Source: Aphodousia sp048520025 (GTDB taxonomy: Bacteria > Pseudomonadota > Gammaproteobacteria > Burkholderiales > Burkholderiaceae_F). Taken from it: a DNA stretch of 8,262 bases. The stretch lies in the NCBI GenBank assembly GCA_048520025.1, contig DBFZTP010000082.1:1-8262 (forward strand), read 5' to 3'. Within the stretch, counting starts at the first letter, position 1; every line of letters begins with the position of its first letter. The notes beneath the pieces are model-generated. The model saw only the letters and a program-made list of their open reading frames with translations. It did no database searches and had not been told where the DNA came from. The position numbers and the translations under genes are program-made. Shown piece by piece: positions 1 through 6,317 of this stretch.

Positions 1-387
1 AGCGGTTAATGTGGCTTTGCAGAAGATAAATTCTGTCGTATCAGCGCGTTCAATGTCGACACGCTTTTCTTCAATCATCTTTAAGGCTTGGGCGACGTGC
101 TCCGGCGTCACAGAAGCCAACACTTCGAGTCCTGCGTCGGGATTACCCCCTAAGGCGCCGACGGTGGCCGCAATCGGCAAACCGATTTGGCCCGTACCGG
201 GAACAAAGACGCCCATGGCATTTTTGTAAAGGTTGTCACTCACTTCGACTCGGATGTGTTCCGGTGTCTTGCCCAAAAGACGAGCGGCGTGAGCCGTTGC
301 GTAGGCAATCGAAGTGGGTTCGGTACAGCCTAAAGCCGGTTGTACTTCTTTTTTCAAAATGGCGATGAAGTGTTCCCAAAGTTGCAT
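1..387 (-). CDS. cyuA: L-cysteine desulfidase, CyuA/YhaM (UPF0597) family, N-terminal part
   Basis: Partial gene: 129 codons are present from the start ATG (bases 385-387) to the left edge, in a family of about 430 residues. The family cleaves L-cysteine to pyruvate, ammonia and hydrogen sulfide in the cytoplasm; it is related to the iron-sulfur L-serine dehydratase alpha chain. Visible family signatures are PALGCTEP at residues 17-24, whose Cys21 is the conserved active-site or Fe-S region cysteine, and VPGTGQIGLPIAA followed by GALGGNPDAGLEVL around residues 62-92. These match E. coli YhaM/CyuA closely from memory. The start is supported by GGAG six bases upstream (394-397). The gene lies 56 bases downstream of dedA on the same strand, with a terminator in the gap. 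Neither a CyuP-type transporter nor a CyuR regulator is visible here. The C-terminal three quarters lie outside the window, so intactness cannot be judged. An L-serine ammonia-lyase activity remains an alternative. Confidence 0.88.
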   Translation of the reverse strand, partial: MQLWEHFIAILKKEVQPALGCTEPTSIAYATAHAARLLGKTPEHIRVEVSDNLYKNAMGVFVPGTGQIGLPIAATVGALGGNPDAGLEVLASVTPEHVAQALKMIEEKRVDIERADTTEFIFCKATLTA

Positions 388-397
388 GAGGATCTCC

Positions 398-436
398 AAA
401 ATTAAAAAAATGGGTACGCACCGTCAGTGTGTACCC
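398..436 (-). terminator. Intrinsic terminator after dedA, abutting the cyuA ribosome binding site
   Basis: Bases 412-421 and 427-436 form a ten-pair stem (GGGTACGCAC against GTGTGTACCC) around the five-base loop 422-426. Read on the minus strand the stem has one A-C mismatch. It is followed on that strand by A, seven T residues (410-404), AA and four more T residues (401-398). It begins 7 bases after the dedA stop codon. The T-tract ends exactly where the GGAG of cyuA begins, so it could also act as an attenuator of cyuA. Confidence 0.75.
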
Positions 437-443
437 TTCGTAG

Positions 444-1097
444 TTATTTTTTCGTTTCCGGGTGGCGTTTTTTCCAAAGTTTGGATAATGCCAAAATGGT
501 CGTCGGAATGAGCGCAAAACCAATACCGCAAAGCAAAATCGCTGTCAGATGCTGCTTAATAAAGGGAATGTTGCCAAAGAGGTGACCGGCCCAAACCAAG
601 CCGTACACCCAAGCAAAGGCGCCCGTAATGGAATAAAACTGGAATTTCGCCGGTTGCATGGCAGCCGCCCCTGCAATTAACGGAGCAAAGGTGCGGACAA
701 TCGGAACAAAACGAGCCAAGAAGACGGTTTTGCCGCCGTGAGCAACATAGAAGTCATGCGTGCGGTTTAAGGCTTCTTGGTCAATCCAAGAAATGGAGCC
801 GTCATAGATTTTGTGGCCAAGCCACGAACCGATGTAGTAGTTTGAGGTGTTACCTAAAATGGCACCCAATGTGACGATTCCGGTCAATAACCACGGATCT
901 ATGGCACCGCTGGCGGTCACGGCACCTGCTACGAAAAGCAGTGAGTCGCCGGGCAAAAACGCCATCACGACAATCCCTGTTTCCAGGAAAAAGATCATGA
1001 ACATCACGACGTAGATGAGGATGCCGTATTCAGTGGCAATTGTCGTTAGAAAACGATCCGCATTCGTAAATAAATCTAAAAATAAAGACCAGTCCAT
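444..1097 (-). CDS. dedA: DedA family inner-membrane protein
   Basis: A 217-residue integral membrane protein, close in length and sequence to E. coli DedA (219 residues, from memory). DedA proteins are proton-motive-force dependent transporters; some members return undecaprenyl phosphate to the cytoplasmic face for cell-wall and O-antigen synthesis. Visible motifs are the acidic pair E39 (FLETG) and D51 (FLPGDSLLFVAGA), and FLARFVPIVRTFAPLIAG at 126-143 with R129 and R135. These correspond to the Glu, Asp and two Arg residues reported as essential in E. coli YqjA. One small difference is that the GDxxNYxIG segment of E. coli DedA reads GNTSNYYIG here, with Asn83 replacing Asp. The C-terminus is a basic tail (KLWKKRHPETKK). 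The start ATG has only a weak Shine-Dalgarno candidate (GAAAG). The gene is divergent from mutL and is followed by an intrinsic terminator. Family assignment is firm; the exact lipid substrate is inferred. Confidence 0.93.
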   Translation of the reverse strand: MDWSLFLDLFTNADRFLTTIATEYGILIYVVMFMIFFLETGIVVMAFLPGDSLLFVAGAVTASGAIDPWLLTGIVTLGAILGNTSNYYIGSWLGHKIYDGSISWIDQEALNRTHDFYVAHGGKTVFLARFVPIVRTFAPLIAGAAAMQPAKFQFYSITGAFAWVYGLVWAGHLFGNIPFIKQHLTAILLCGIGFALIPTTILALSKLWKKRHPETKK

Positions 1098-1131
1098 TTT
1101 CTGTGACTTTCAACTCAAATTTGATGTCTAG

Positions 1132-1137
1132 AGTATA
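1132..1137 (-). promoter_or_regulatory. Putative -10 box for dedA
   Basis: On the minus strand these bases read TATACT, five of six matches to TATAAT. They would place the transcription start near 1125 and give a leader of about 27 bases to the dedA ATG. No good -35 hexamer lies 16-18 bases upstream, where the sequence is AT-rich (AAAAAT). TTAACA occurs, but only 12 bases away. Promoter identity rests mainly on the -10 box and position. Confidence 0.35.
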
Positions 1138-1146
1138 GCGAAAACT

Positions 1147-1178
1147 AATTGTTAATTTTTACAATTGTTGATTTTAAG
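1147..1178. repeat. Two tandem 16-base AT-rich repeats between dedA and mutL
   Basis: Bases 1147-1162 and 1163-1178 are imperfect direct repeats, 13 of 16 identical, each beginning AATTGTT. The core TTGTTRAT occurs at 1149-1156 and 1165-1172, and again as TTGTTAAT at 1209-1216 next to the mutL start region. They lie upstream of the dedA -10 box, where an UP element or regulator site would sit. No clear mutL promoter could be chosen: TATTAC at 1195-1200 lacks a good -35 box, and TTCAAA (1188-1193) with GTTAAT (1211-1216) at 17-base spacing is weak. Confidence 0.4.
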
Positions 1179-1244
1179 ACAAGTCATTTCAAAGTATTAC
1201 GTTAAAAGTTGTTAATGAGCGTCAATGCTACAATTGAGTCCATT

Positions 1245-3146
1245 ATGCAAGATATTCAATCCTCTCGAGCTCCGGATCGTGAAATCCGCGAGCTCTCCGA
1301 TCAGTTAATCAGTCAAATCGCCGCTGGCGAGGTGATTGAGCGCCCCGCTTCCGTTCTTAAAGAATTGGTGGAAAACGCCATTGACGCCGGAAGCACCAAA
1401 ATCGAAGTGCGCCTTGACGCAGGCGGCATCAAGCGACTGACGGTGACCGATAACGGTCGAGGGATGGCTAAAGATCAATTGCCCTTGGCTCTTAAGCGCC
1501 ACGCGACAAGCAAAATTCGCAATCTTGATGAATTGGAACATGTTCTAAGCCTTGGTTTCAGAGGTGAAGCCCTGGCTTCTATTGCTTCGGTTTCAGCCTT
1601 AACGCTAACCTCTCGTACAGCAGACTCGGACTATGCCTACAGTATCCATGAGGGTGTTGTCGATGTCGCAGCGGGTGCCGTAGGTACTCGAGTTGAAGTT
1701 GAAGATTTGTTTTTTAAGACGCCTGCTCGGCGCAAGTTTTTAAAGTCCGAAGCCACGGAAGCCGCGCACTGCAAAACGGCCTTAGAGCGCATTGCGATTT
1801 CTCATCCGCAAGTGGAATTTCGCATGATTCATAACGGTAAGCCAGTGTTGGTGCTGCCGATTGAAGAAAGCCGAGCACGTGTTAATCGTATTTTGCCGTC
1901 AGAATTTGCCAATGCGCAGCGCGAAGTCTATGCCGAGACGGGCATTGCACGTGTTTTCGGTTGGGTGGGGTTGCCCACGGCCGGTCGCAATCGCACGGAC
2001 GCTCAGTACTGCTACGTTAACGGTCGCTACGTGCGCGATAAGCTTTTAGCGCACGCCATTAAAGCCGCATATGCTGATGTGTTGCATAACCAAATGCAAC
2101 CCATGTATTGCCTTTTCTTAGATATTGATCCGGTCAAAGTGGATGTGAACGTTCATCCCACGAAGAGCGAATTGCGATTCCGTGACAGTCAATGGGTTCA
2201 TCAATTCGTGATGCACGCAGTGCAAAATGCTCTGGCACCGGCATTGGCCTCTCAATCGCAAACTTCAGAGACCGAAACCGAGCCCCCCGAGACTTCTAAG
2301 CCCGCCATGGGGATGGCCTACGTTTCGCAAGATCGATTGAATTTATCAACGCCTGCGGCCGGGGCCTCTTATCCTGCGAGTGCATCTTTTGGTTTGCAGA
2401 CCACAAAAGCGCCAGCCTACGAGCCCTCTCATTTGGATCGTTACCTCGACTTTTATCAAACAAAGGGCGCGTCCTCTCGAATGATTCCGGATACGGTTAA
2501 AGCCATTCGAGAAGGGGAGTCTCAGACGGTCGATCCTGATCATCAAAATTTAGCATTTCCCTTAGGCAGAGCCTTGGGGCAAGTGGGTGGCATTTTCATT
2601 TTGGCTGAAAATGATCACGGTTTGGTGTTGGTGGATATGCACGCAGCGCACGAGCGCGTTGTGTATGAAAAGCTCAAGCGTCAGGTGGATGCGCAAAAGC
2701 TTGCCACTCAACAATTGTTGATTCCGTTGGTTTTCAGAGCAACGGCAGAAGACATCGCCACTTTTGAAGACCATCAATCACTTTTATTGCAATTGGGGTT
2801 GGATTTGGAATGCGCCTCACCCACGCACTTGCGTTTGCGTGCGGTGCCGGCTGTGTTGTCGGGTGACATTAATCGCACGGGTGAAGCGTTGGTGGTAGAA
2901 ACTTTGGCCGATATTCGTAAGTTTGGAGAATCAAGTCTCATTGAAGAGCGTCGCAACGAAATTTTGGCCACGATGGCTTGCCATAGCGCCGTGCGCGCTC
3001 ATCGACAACTCTCCATTGAAGAGATGAATGCGCTTTTGCGTCAAATGGAACAAACCGAGCGCTCAGATCAATGCAATCACGGTCGCCCCACCTGGGTGCA
3101 AGTGACGATGGCCGACTTGGATAAACTTTTCATGCGAGGCCAATAG
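1245..3146 (+). CDS. mutL: DNA mismatch repair protein MutL, endonuclease type
   Basis: MutL links MutS-bound mismatches to strand excision. The start chosen is ATG 1245 (633 residues), which has TTGAG six bases upstream. ATG 1215 and TTG 1209 are in frame and add 10 or 12 residues, with no better ribosome binding site. The N-terminal GHKL ATPase is complete: ELVENAIDAG with E40 and N44, DNGRGM at 69-74, RHATSK at 85-90, and GFRGEALASI from 104. DVNVHPTKSELRF closes the transducer domain. A Ser/Thr/Pro-rich linker spans roughly 340-430. The C-terminal domain has DMHAAHERVVYE (D464, H466, E470, E475), matching the DQHA(X)2E(X)4E metal site with Gln replaced by Met as in Neisseria. It also has ACHSAVRA (C579) and CNHGRPT (C610, H612). 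This predicts a nicking endonuclease, and hence a genome without MutH; the latter is inference. The gene is directly followed by miaA. Confidence 0.96.
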   Translation: MQDIQSSRAPDREIRELSDQLISQIAAGEVIERPASVLKELVENAIDAGSTKIEVRLDAGGIKRLTVTDNGRGMAKDQLPLALKRHATSKIRNLDELEHVLSLGFRGEALASIASVSALTLTSRTADSDYAYSIHEGVVDVAAGAVGTRVEVEDLFFKTPARRKFLKSEATEAAHCKTALERIAISHPQVEFRMIHNGKPVLVLPIEESRARVNRILPSEFANAQREVYAETGIARVFGWVGLPTAGRNRTDAQYCYVNGRYVRDKLLAHAIKAAYADVLHNQMQPMYCLFLDIDPVKVDVNVHPTKSELRFRDSQWVHQFVMHAVQNALAPALASQSQTSETETEPPETSKPAMGMAYVSQDRLNLSTPAAGASYPASASFGLQTTKAPAYEPSHLDRYLDFYQTKGASSRMIPDTVKAIREGESQTVDPDHQNLAFPLGRALGQVGGIFILAENDHGLVLVDMHAAHERVVYEKLKRQVDAQKLATQQLLIPLVFRATAEDIATFEDHQSLLLQLGLDLECASPTHLRLRAVPAVLSGDINRTGEALVVETLADIRKFGESSLIEERRNEILATMACHSAVRAHRQLSIEEMNALLRQMEQTERSDQCNHGRPTWVQVTMADLDKLFMRGQ

Positions 3147-3148
3147 TC

Positions 3149-4066
3149 GTGGTGGATGCTGTTTTGATTTTAGGCCCCACGGCAAGTGGCAAGACTGCTT
3201 TAGGTGTGCGTTTGGCTCAAACGTTAAATACCGAAGTGATTTCCATTGACTCGGCCTTGATTTATCGAGGCATGGACATTGGTACCGCCAAGCCAACGGT
3301 AGAGGAAATGGATGGGGTACCGCACCACTTAATTGATATTCGTGATCCTTTTGATACCTACAATGCAGCGGACTTTGTCAAAGACTGCTATGCCAAAATC
3401 GAAGATATAAAAGCGCGTGGGAAGTTGCCCTTAATTGTGGGCGGCACCATGCTTTATGCCAAAGCCATTAAAGAAGGTTTAAACGAAATGCCTTCAACGG
3501 ATTTGGTGGTGCGTGCTGAGATAGAAGCGCGTGCGGCTGAAGTTGGTTGGCCTGCCATGCATGAAGAATTGGCTAAAGTCGATCCGGTTACCGCTGCTCG
3601 CTTAAATCCTAACGACAGTCAACGCATTTCTCGTGCGTTGGAGGTTTTTCGTCAAACGGGTCAACCGTTATCGACCTATCAAGCTCAAAAAATTTCGCAA
3701 TGCCCTTATCAATTTTTGACGTTAGGCTTGATGCCTGCTAATCGTGCACTTTTGCACGAACGCATTGAAAAGCGTTTTCAATTAATGTTGGATGCGGGAT
3801 TTTTGGATGAAGTCAGAGCGTTGATGAAGTCCCCTGACTTTGTGCGTGAAGCCCCCGCTATGCGTGCAGTGGGTTATCGTCAGGCGATTGATTATTTATT
3901 GGGTGAATGTGATAAAGATCGCTTTTTCTTATCGGGCGTTGCCGCCACTCGACAATTGGCCAAGCGCCAATTAACGTGGATGAGATCAATGCCGGATTTA
4001 ATCAGCATTGATCCCTTCGTTGAAGATGCTTATGCAGTGGCCTTAGAGGCAATCCGCAAAGCTTAA
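3149..4066 (+). CDS. miaA: tRNA dimethylallyltransferase MiaA
   Basis: MiaA transfers a dimethylallyl group from dimethylallyl diphosphate to N6 of A37 in tRNAs that read codons starting with U, giving i6A, the precursor of ms2i6A. The 305-residue protein is of family length. Visible motifs are the P-loop GPTASGKT at 9-16, DSALIYRGMDIGTAKP at 34-49 with the catalytic Asp34, GVPHHLIDIRDP at 56-67, and VGGTMLYAKA at 97-106. NPNDSQRISRALEVFRQTGQPLS and the late AMRAVGYRQ are also typical. The start is GTG 3149, two bases after the mutL stop, with GAGG at 3136-3139 inside the mutL end; the next codon is also GTG but is less well spaced. The tight spacing suggests one transcript and translational coupling with mutL. 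The stop codon overlaps that of the convergent SIMPL gene. hfq, which follows miaA in many proteobacteria, is not here. Confidence 0.97.
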   Translation: MVDAVLILGPTASGKTALGVRLAQTLNTEVISIDSALIYRGMDIGTAKPTVEEMDGVPHHLIDIRDPFDTYNAADFVKDCYAKIEDIKARGKLPLIVGGTMLYAKAIKEGLNEMPSTDLVVRAEIEARAAEVGWPAMHEELAKVDPVTAARLNPNDSQRISRALEVFRQTGQPLSTYQAQKISQCPYQFLTLGLMPANRALLHERIEKRFQLMLDAGFLDEVRALMKSPDFVREAPAMRAVGYRQAIDYLLGECDKDRFFLSGVAATRQLAKRQLTWMRSMPDLISIDPFVEDAYAVALEAIRKA

Positions 4067-4761
4067 TCTTTCAAATAGTATTCCACCGTGGTCACAATAC
4101 GAATACGTTTCATTTGAGGCGTATTACTGTCTCGGTCATAAATCGAGAATTGACCTTGATTGGCACGACGAATCTTACCCAAGGTGCTGTCACTGTCTTC
4201 AGCAAACTTTTGAGCGGCTGCTCGGGCGTTTTTCGTTGCCTCTTCAATCATTTCAGGCTTAATGGAGTTAAGGCCGTTATAGTAGAACTCGGTGCGATAG
4301 TTATTGATAAACATCACGCCTTGGCGGATGAGTTCCGTTTGATTGACCATGGCTTTAAGGACCGAGTCAACATTTTTCGTGGCTACGGACAAAACCATTT
4401 CCACGCGATAGCGCTCCGGTGGCAACGTCGTGCCGTAAAAATCGGCATGCAAGTCGGTCACGCGAGGAGTCCCCATGGAAATTTCTTCTGCCGGAATCCC
4501 TTCTTTAACTAAGAAGTCTTTGATGATATTGGATTGGTTTTGTGCACGGTCATAAAGTGTCGAGAGGTTGTTACCAGCGACTCGGAAAGTGACGGGCCAA
4601 ATGACATAGTCGGCAGCCACATCGCGCTCGGCTAAGCCTTTAACGGTGACGACGCGATCACGATCAACGAAATGATCAATCCCTGCTTTTAATGTAAAAC
4701 CTACAGACGCAATACCGACGGCAACGCACACGCCCGCAATAAGATTTTGTTGCACGCTCAT
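4063..4761 (-). CDS. SIMPL domain (DUF541) envelope protein
   Basis: A 232-residue protein of the SIMPL/DUF541 family (COG2859-like), whose biochemical role is not established. Residues about 6-28 form one hydrophobic segment, either an uncleaved membrane anchor or a signal peptide; no lipoprotein cysteine is present. The rest should be periplasmic. The family pattern appears as VVTVKGLAERDVAADYVIWPV at about 38-58, a middle region with PRYRVE-like strand character (PPERYRVEMVLSVAT), and the helical ATKNARAAAQKFAEDS at about 175-190. The last part is a beta-strand ending VTTVEYYLKD. The start is well fixed: AGGAGG lies five bases before the ATG. It has a plausible private promoter and follows the terminator of the MATE gene, so it is probably a single-gene unit. 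It converges on miaA with overlapping stop codons. The family call is firm; no function should be inferred from the neighbours. Confidence 0.9.
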   Translation of the reverse strand: MSVQQNLIAGVCVAVGIASVGFTLKAGIDHFVDRDRVVTVKGLAERDVAADYVIWPVTFRVAGNNLSTLYDRAQNQSNIIKDFLVKEGIPAEEISMGTPRVTDLHADFYGTTLPPERYRVEMVLSVATKNVDSVLKAMVNQTELIRQGVMFINNYRTEFYYNGLNSIKPEMIEEATKNARAAAQKFAEDSDSTLGKIRRANQGQFSIYDRDSNTPQMKRIRIVTTVEYYLKD

Positions 4762-4766
4762 AAGAC

Positions 4767-4772
4767 CCTCCT
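4767..4772 (-). promoter_or_regulatory. Perfect Shine-Dalgarno of the SIMPL gene
   Basis: The minus strand reads AGGAGG here, five bases before the ATG at 4761. It is the only perfect Shine-Dalgarno sequence in the window and fixes the start of the SIMPL gene. The other genes use GGAG, GAGG or weaker sites, so this gene may be translated comparatively well. Confidence 0.85.
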
Positions 4773-4792
4773 AAATACTCTGATTTTCTTTC

Positions 4793-4798
4793 AGTATA
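4793..4798 (-). promoter_or_regulatory. Putative -10 box for the SIMPL gene
   Basis: The minus strand reads TATACT, the same hexamer as the suggested dedA -10 box. It predicts a transcription start near 4786 and a leader of about 25 bases containing the Shine-Dalgarno sequence. No convincing -35 box is present at 16-18 bases (CTAATT or TAATTA). It lies between the MATE terminator and the gene, the only sensible place for a promoter. Confidence 0.4.
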
Positions 4799-4854
4799 CG
4801 ACATGAGGCTTGAATAATTAGAGGAAAATTGTGTGAGTTTGTGTTTGAGTCGCC

Positions 4855-4898
4855 CAAAAGAAAAACAACCGCTTCCGAAAGTCTCGAAAGCGGTTGTT
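4855..4898 (-). terminator. Intrinsic terminator of the glycosyltransferase-MATE unit
   Basis: Bases 4864-4874 (AACAACCGCTT) pair perfectly with 4888-4898 (AAGCGGTTGTT). Above the 11-pair stem there is one mismatch (4875/4887), three further pairs and a five-base loop. On the minus strand the stem runs into TTTTTCTTTT (4865-4856, partly in the stem). It begins 15 bases after the MATE stop codon. The plus-strand side has no T-tract, so it acts on the minus strand. Confidence 0.9.
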
Positions 4899-4912
4899 AA
4901 ATTCGTCCTCAA

Positions 4913-6316
4913 TTAGATATGAGCATGCGAGACGTGTTCGTCTTCTTTGGCTCGAGTACGAGCGACCCACAAAGCCAGCCCCGTTAAAACGCTGCCGGCT
5001 AAGAATAAGCCCAAAGCCACCATCCCCCAGAAGCCGTAAGCTTTAAGCGGAGCATCAAAGAAGGGCGTTGCATCAAAGGCCATATAGTAACCGCCGATAA
5101 TACCGATACCCCAGAGCAAAACCCCGTAAATGACCATCGGTACAAAGGTGACGCGATAGGCACGAAGTGAGAAAGCGCTTACGCATTGCATGGCATCAAA
5201 GATGTGGTAACACACACCAAACAAAATCAAAGAGGCTGCAATTTGAATCACGGTTTCGTCAGAGGTGTACCAATGCAAAATCATGTCACGACCGAAGTAA
5301 AGCGTCAAAGCGGCAAGAGACGACGTAATCACAGCAAGGATTAAACAGCGATGTGTCGCTTTTTCAGCCACGCTCGCCCAGCCGGCTCCTAAACATTGTG
5401 CAGCCAAAACCGTGCAGGAAATGCCGATAGCCAATTGCAACATGTAGGCCAAAGACGTGATGTTGGCCACGATTTGGTGAGCGGACACCGTCACGGCACC
5501 AAAGCGAGAAATGAAAATGGCCATCAGCGTAAAGGAGCTGATTTCAAAGAAAGTGGATAAGCCAATCGGGATACCGATTTTGAGCTGCGCCCACATGGCT
5601 TTGGGTTGCGGCCAATAAAAATGCGCACAACGCATCTTGGCGTAGTACTTGTCTCGCTTCCAAACAATCAAATACACCAAAACAGAGATGTAAGTTAAGA
5701 CCGTGGAGGAAATGGCCGCACCGGCACCGCCCATGGCATCAAAGCCAAGCCAACCGTACATAAAGATGGCGTTTAACGGAACTTTGAAAAAGAGCAAAGC
5801 CAAACTCACGTACATCGTGACTTTAGGGCGAGAAACAGCTGCATTTAACGAAATGAAGGCGCGACCGGCTAAAGCGGCCGGCAAACCGATCATGCTGATT
5901 GTTAAGTATTGCGCAGCCATGCGTTTGACTTCGCCTTGTGCTTCAGCCAAACCCGTCCAAATATCAGTGGCTCCCAAAATCGGCATACCGATTAAGGACA
6001 AGATGAGCGCAAGCCACAGACATTGAGAAAGTTCAAAACCGATCTTTTCAAATTGACGCGCCCCGAAATGGTGTCCCGCCAAAGGACTCATCCCTTGCAA
6101 AATACCCACTAAGCCCATGAAAACCATGATCATGGAGGCAAGGCCCAAGGCAATTGCAGCCAAGTGATCAGGTCCTAGGTGACCTGCCATCACAGTATCA
6201 ATCGTGCCACCGCCCACGATGGCGATGTTTGCCACAAAAATAGGACCTGCGAGCTTACAGATGGCTCGCAGGGAAATATCGGGTGGCGTTAAACGTTCAG
6301 GTAACGGGTGCGTCAC
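4913..6316 (-). CDS. MATE family (NorM-like) multidrug/cation efflux transporter
   Basis: A 467-residue inner-membrane protein with the length and roughly twelve hydrophobic segments of MATE transporters, which export cationic drugs or metabolites in exchange for Na+ or H+. The segment TIDTVMAGHLGPDHLAAIALG at 38-58 is a strong NorM signature; Asp40 aligns with the functionally important Asp36 of Vibrio cholerae NorM. The second half repeats the pattern with GIPIGLS, GAVTVSAHQIV and IFDAMQCVSAFSLRAYR, where the usual GxLRG is SLRA. The start is GTG 6316: the in-frame stop TGA lies four codons upstream and the next Met is residue 43. GAGAG lies six bases before it. The stop codon of the upstream glycosyltransferase ends one base before this start, so the two are surely co-transcribed. 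The gene ends in a strong terminator. The substrate is unknown; because MATE proteins share the MOP fold with lipid-linked sugar flippases, a role linked to the glycosyltransferase is possible but unproven. Confidence 0.93.
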   Translation of the reverse strand: MTHPLPERLTPPDISLRAICKLAGPIFVANIAIVGGGTIDTVMAGHLGPDHLAAIALGLASMIMVFMGLVGILQGMSPLAGHHFGARQFEKIGFELSQCLWLALILSLIGMPILGATDIWTGLAEAQGEVKRMAAQYLTISMIGLPAALAGRAFISLNAAVSRPKVTMYVSLALLFFKVPLNAIFMYGWLGFDAMGGAGAAISSTVLTYISVLVYLIVWKRDKYYAKMRCAHFYWPQPKAMWAQLKIGIPIGLSTFFEISSFTLMAIFISRFGAVTVSAHQIVANITSLAYMLQLAIGISCTVLAAQCLGAGWASVAEKATHRCLILAVITSSLAALTLYFGRDMILHWYTSDETVIQIAASLILFGVCYHIFDAMQCVSAFSLRAYRVTFVPMVIYGVLLWGIGIIGGYYMAFDATPFFDAPLKAYGFWGMVALGLFLAGSVLTGLALWVARTRAKEDEHVSHAHI

Positions 6317-6317
6317 A

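Noticed and set aside
401..431. Promoter for cyuA made of CTGACG within the hairpin and TTTAAT in the T-tract (minus strand)
   Set aside because: The spacer would be 15 bases and transcription would start near 394, inside the GGAG ribosome binding site, leaving no usable leader.
11..511. Plus-strand frames of 72 and 65 codons at the left end
   Set aside because: They are antisense to cyuA and dedA, whose translations match known families; the second also crosses the terminator.
4074..4100. Possible hairpin GTATT...AATAC just after the miaA stop
   Set aside because: The stem is five AT-rich pairs with no compact loop and no T-tract on the plus strand, and it lies in the SIMPL coding sequence.
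4114..4512. Plus-strand open frame of 132 codons antisense to the SIMPL gene
   Set aside because: The minus-strand SIMPL gene explains this DNA by family motifs, while the plus-strand translation shows no recognisable domain.
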